In this document: positions 28,870 to 30,780 of the stretch, piece after piece | Numbering within the stretch: the first letter of the stretch is position 1 | How the letters are laid out: each line of letters begins with the position of its first letter | Translations under genes and position numbers: made by a program | The notes under the pieces: model-generated | Database searches by the model: none | The model's input: the letters and a program-made list of their open reading frames with translations, nothing else | What the model was told of the DNA's origin: nothing | DNA from: Apostichopus parvimensis | Taxonomy: Eukaryota > Echinodermata > Holothuroidea > Aspidochirotida > Stichopodidae | Length of the DNA: 30,780 nucleotides | NCBI GenBank assembly: GCA_000934455.1 | Contig: KN885117.1 | Location: 3,220-33,999, forward strand | Reading direction: 5' to 3'

Positions 28870-30720
28870 AGGATTAATAAAACATATTGTGTCGCCCTCC
28901 AACTGAAAGACTTAAGAGAATTACACAGAAGAGGATGAAATGAAAGAGCCCAGATGGGAGACCAATCCCGGTTAGGATGAAGCTGCTCAAAAAGGGAAAC
29001 AACATTCGGCGAACTAAACAACTTAACCAACCCCCGGGTCGATTTATGAGTAACAACAAAATTCGAATCCGCCCTACATAACTCAAAGATGTAATCGCTG
29101 ACCTGCGAAAGCCTCCTTGACAATCATACACATTAGGGATTCAATTAGACCATAAACGGAAATAACGGCAAAACAAAGTCGCAGGACGTATTGTCAGTCC
29201 CATTCAAAAACGGTATTAAAACTTTAACATGCAATGCCTTCATTTTACATTTTCCCACCCCCGTCCCCCACTCCCCCCGTCATGAACAACTCTCTCTTAA
29301 CCAACTCCGTCCGCTTCTTCCAAATAAACTGAAACACCATTTGAAAGACCTCGCTGAAGAAAACATTGTCCGGTATATATACCGGGGCCACATAATAAAA
29401 CAAGGAGAAAATACAAGAATTAATATTGTTAATGTTTCCAATTAAGGAAAGACTGCGTGAACTCCACGCTTCCAACATTCTCTTGGCTTTCTGTAAAAGA
29501 CACTGCCAAAACATATGAATATAATGACTATGACCAAAATAAATTCCATTAATTACCATTTGCCTTTCTTCCCCAGTTAATCTTCCCATTAAGCTTTCGA
29601 CCTACAAAGCTACCTAACTTTAACCCCTGGGTCTTACTTAAATTAAAAGATGCCCCAGTAGCTTTCATAAAATATGAGAGACTCAAAATACTTAACTATA
29701 TCCCCCTAAGAGGTCGCCACACAGGCGACAGAGGACATCCCAAAGGGCCCAAAAGGCCGGCAACAGAATCCCTACTCCCCGGAGAGACACCGGGACTGCA
29801 TCTCATAGACACGCAGGCGCCTCTCCCGCGCCCGTCTAACCTCCATGTGAAATAAACAACTCCTTAATTCGAATTTTTATAACCTGCCACCAATCAACCA
29901 AATTATCAAAACCCGGCTGCAACGTACGCAATAAGTTATAAAACATTGAAAATCGTCAAGTATTGAAGCGTTACATTTCCAATAACCTTTGTTATACATT
30001 GTATCCTCCAAGGACAAAGAAATTACAGCATTGACAGCGTCATGATCAGAAAAAAACACATTTCAGGCAAGATTAGCTCTCAATAACAAAACCCGAAGGA
30101 ACGTAAATTCTATCGAGCCTCGAGCTGACACTTTTACCCGGGTGCATCCAAATGTGTCCACTCTCTGCCGAAAAGAAAAAGCACCAACAATCAACTAGTT
30201 GTAAAGAATCTAACAGCGAGGAAAGTTGTTCCTTTGCAACAAAACACGAAGAATTCAGTGAGCCGCCGGAGCGGTCCGCTCTGAACATAACACAATTAAA
30301 ATCACCTCGTAGAATGACTGGCACATTGCCACGGTCGAAAGAATACAGGTTCTTAAAGGAAAGAATACGTTCTTTAGGCACACACGGTGCATAAACATTG
30401 CACAAACGAAAAGAGGTATTTTTAATACTAAATAAAATGGATACACAAAGCCCGGAAATACCGTTCCTTAACTGTGTACACTTACAGCCAAAAGAACGTG
30501 ATAATGCAATAGCGACACCACAAGAATGATTGGAAGCCGATGCTGAGTAAAACACCGGGCCATCCCACACTTGTAAAATGCCAAAAATCCAATGAATTAA
30601 GATACGTTTCTTGTAAGAAAATAACATCAAAATTAAAAATCTTAAACCAACCCATTACGTTTAACCTTGTCTCTCAATCCATGCACATTTAACGAAGAAA
30701 TGGGAAATTTGAAGCTGTAC
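28870..30720 (-). pseudogene. ORF2 of Tx1-like element D, reverse-transcriptase core deleted
   Basis: It starts SSLNVHGLRDKVKRNG (about 30690), followed by an out-of-frame LQETY. The endonuclease is then well preserved from 30630: YSASASNHSCGVAIALS, LCNVYAPCVPKERILSFKNL, GNVPVILRGDFNC, SSRLDRIYVPSGFV and SDHDAV (30059). The linker (GYWKCNASILDDFQ) follows. The fingers and palm are missing: only GCPLSPV survives (about 29735), and the sequence jumps to LSLSYFMKATGASFNL, so the YADD motif is gone. The thumb (MLEAWSSRSLSLIGNIN, FIWKKRTELVKRE) and part of the C-terminal domain (WALSFHPLLCNSLKSFSWRA) end at the U2 promoter boundary. Confidence 0.8.
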
Positions 30721-30730
30721 ATCACCGATC

Positions 30731-30780
30731 TCTTGTGATGCAACCTGGAACGAGAGGGCTGAGGTACTTGAGAGCAGGCT
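30731..30780 (+). pseudogene. Tx1-like family A thumb fragment, runs off the window
   Basis: tgtgatgcaacctggaacga and the following gagggctgaggtacttgaga match 22436-22480 and 10410-10455. It starts close to the same consensus position as the fragment at 10387. Confidence 0.65.

Noticed and set aside
1..30780. CRISPR arrays, bacterial operons, ribosomal RNA and tRNA genes
   Set aside because: No regular spaced repeats, operon structure or rRNA/tRNA sequence was seen; the window is eukaryotic.

Overview
The window is animal nuclear DNA from a marine invertebrate. I read it as a deuterostome, possibly an echinoderm. That guess rests only on the mix of transposon families and the frequent 'aggccta' motifs, and is weak. 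No prokaryotic gene organisation is present. A run of N (12933-13597) marks an assembly gap. Nearly everything recognisable is transposable-element DNA. The only long intact reading frame outside the elements is a four-finger C2H2 zinc-finger gene at 1107-1961 (-).

Layout. 1-273: 3' end of a Tx1/L1-like non-LTR retrotransposon (+). 1107-1961: zinc-finger gene (-). 2435-4061: short elements, including a 327-bp inverted-repeat element and a dispersed repeat pair. 4063-7171: decayed Jockey/CR1-type LINE (-). 7334-8116: broken Harbinger transposase (-) split by a 170-bp short retroelement whose 5' end is derived from U2 snRNA. 8282-8580: short-period tandem repeat. 8789-10556: pieces of Tx1-like elements (+). 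10557-11178: Tx1-like ORF1 remnant (-). 11205-17190: a Tx1-clade element (-), resembling the Keno group, inserted in a U2 snRNA gene after U2 nucleotide 29. Another Tx1-like element (12156-14143, +) is nested in it and flanked by a 32-bp target-site duplication. 17220-17367: U2 upstream region. 18945-20335: broken DDE transposase (-). 20360-20514: second copy of the short retroelement. 20520-20665 and 22310-23705: Tx1-like 3' ends (+). 23706-30720: three truncated Tx1-like elements on the minus strand (B, C and D). Element C abuts a second U2 upstream region (28723-28869) and joins it after U2 nucleotide 9.

How the parts fit together. The main theme is parasitism of U2 snRNA genes. Two U2 promoter regions, about 90% alike, each run into a different Tx1-like element in the same orientation after only 29 or 9 nt of U2. 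Elsewhere a short repeat with a U2-derived head (39 of 43 nt) and three base-paired stems has inserted into a transposase gene with a 9-bp duplication. Together these suggest a U2-targeting LINE and a U2-headed SINE in one genome. That partnership is inferred, not shown. The elements are dead copies, with frameshifts, stops, mutated YADD motifs and repeated internal deletions that remove the endonuclease or reverse-transcriptase core.
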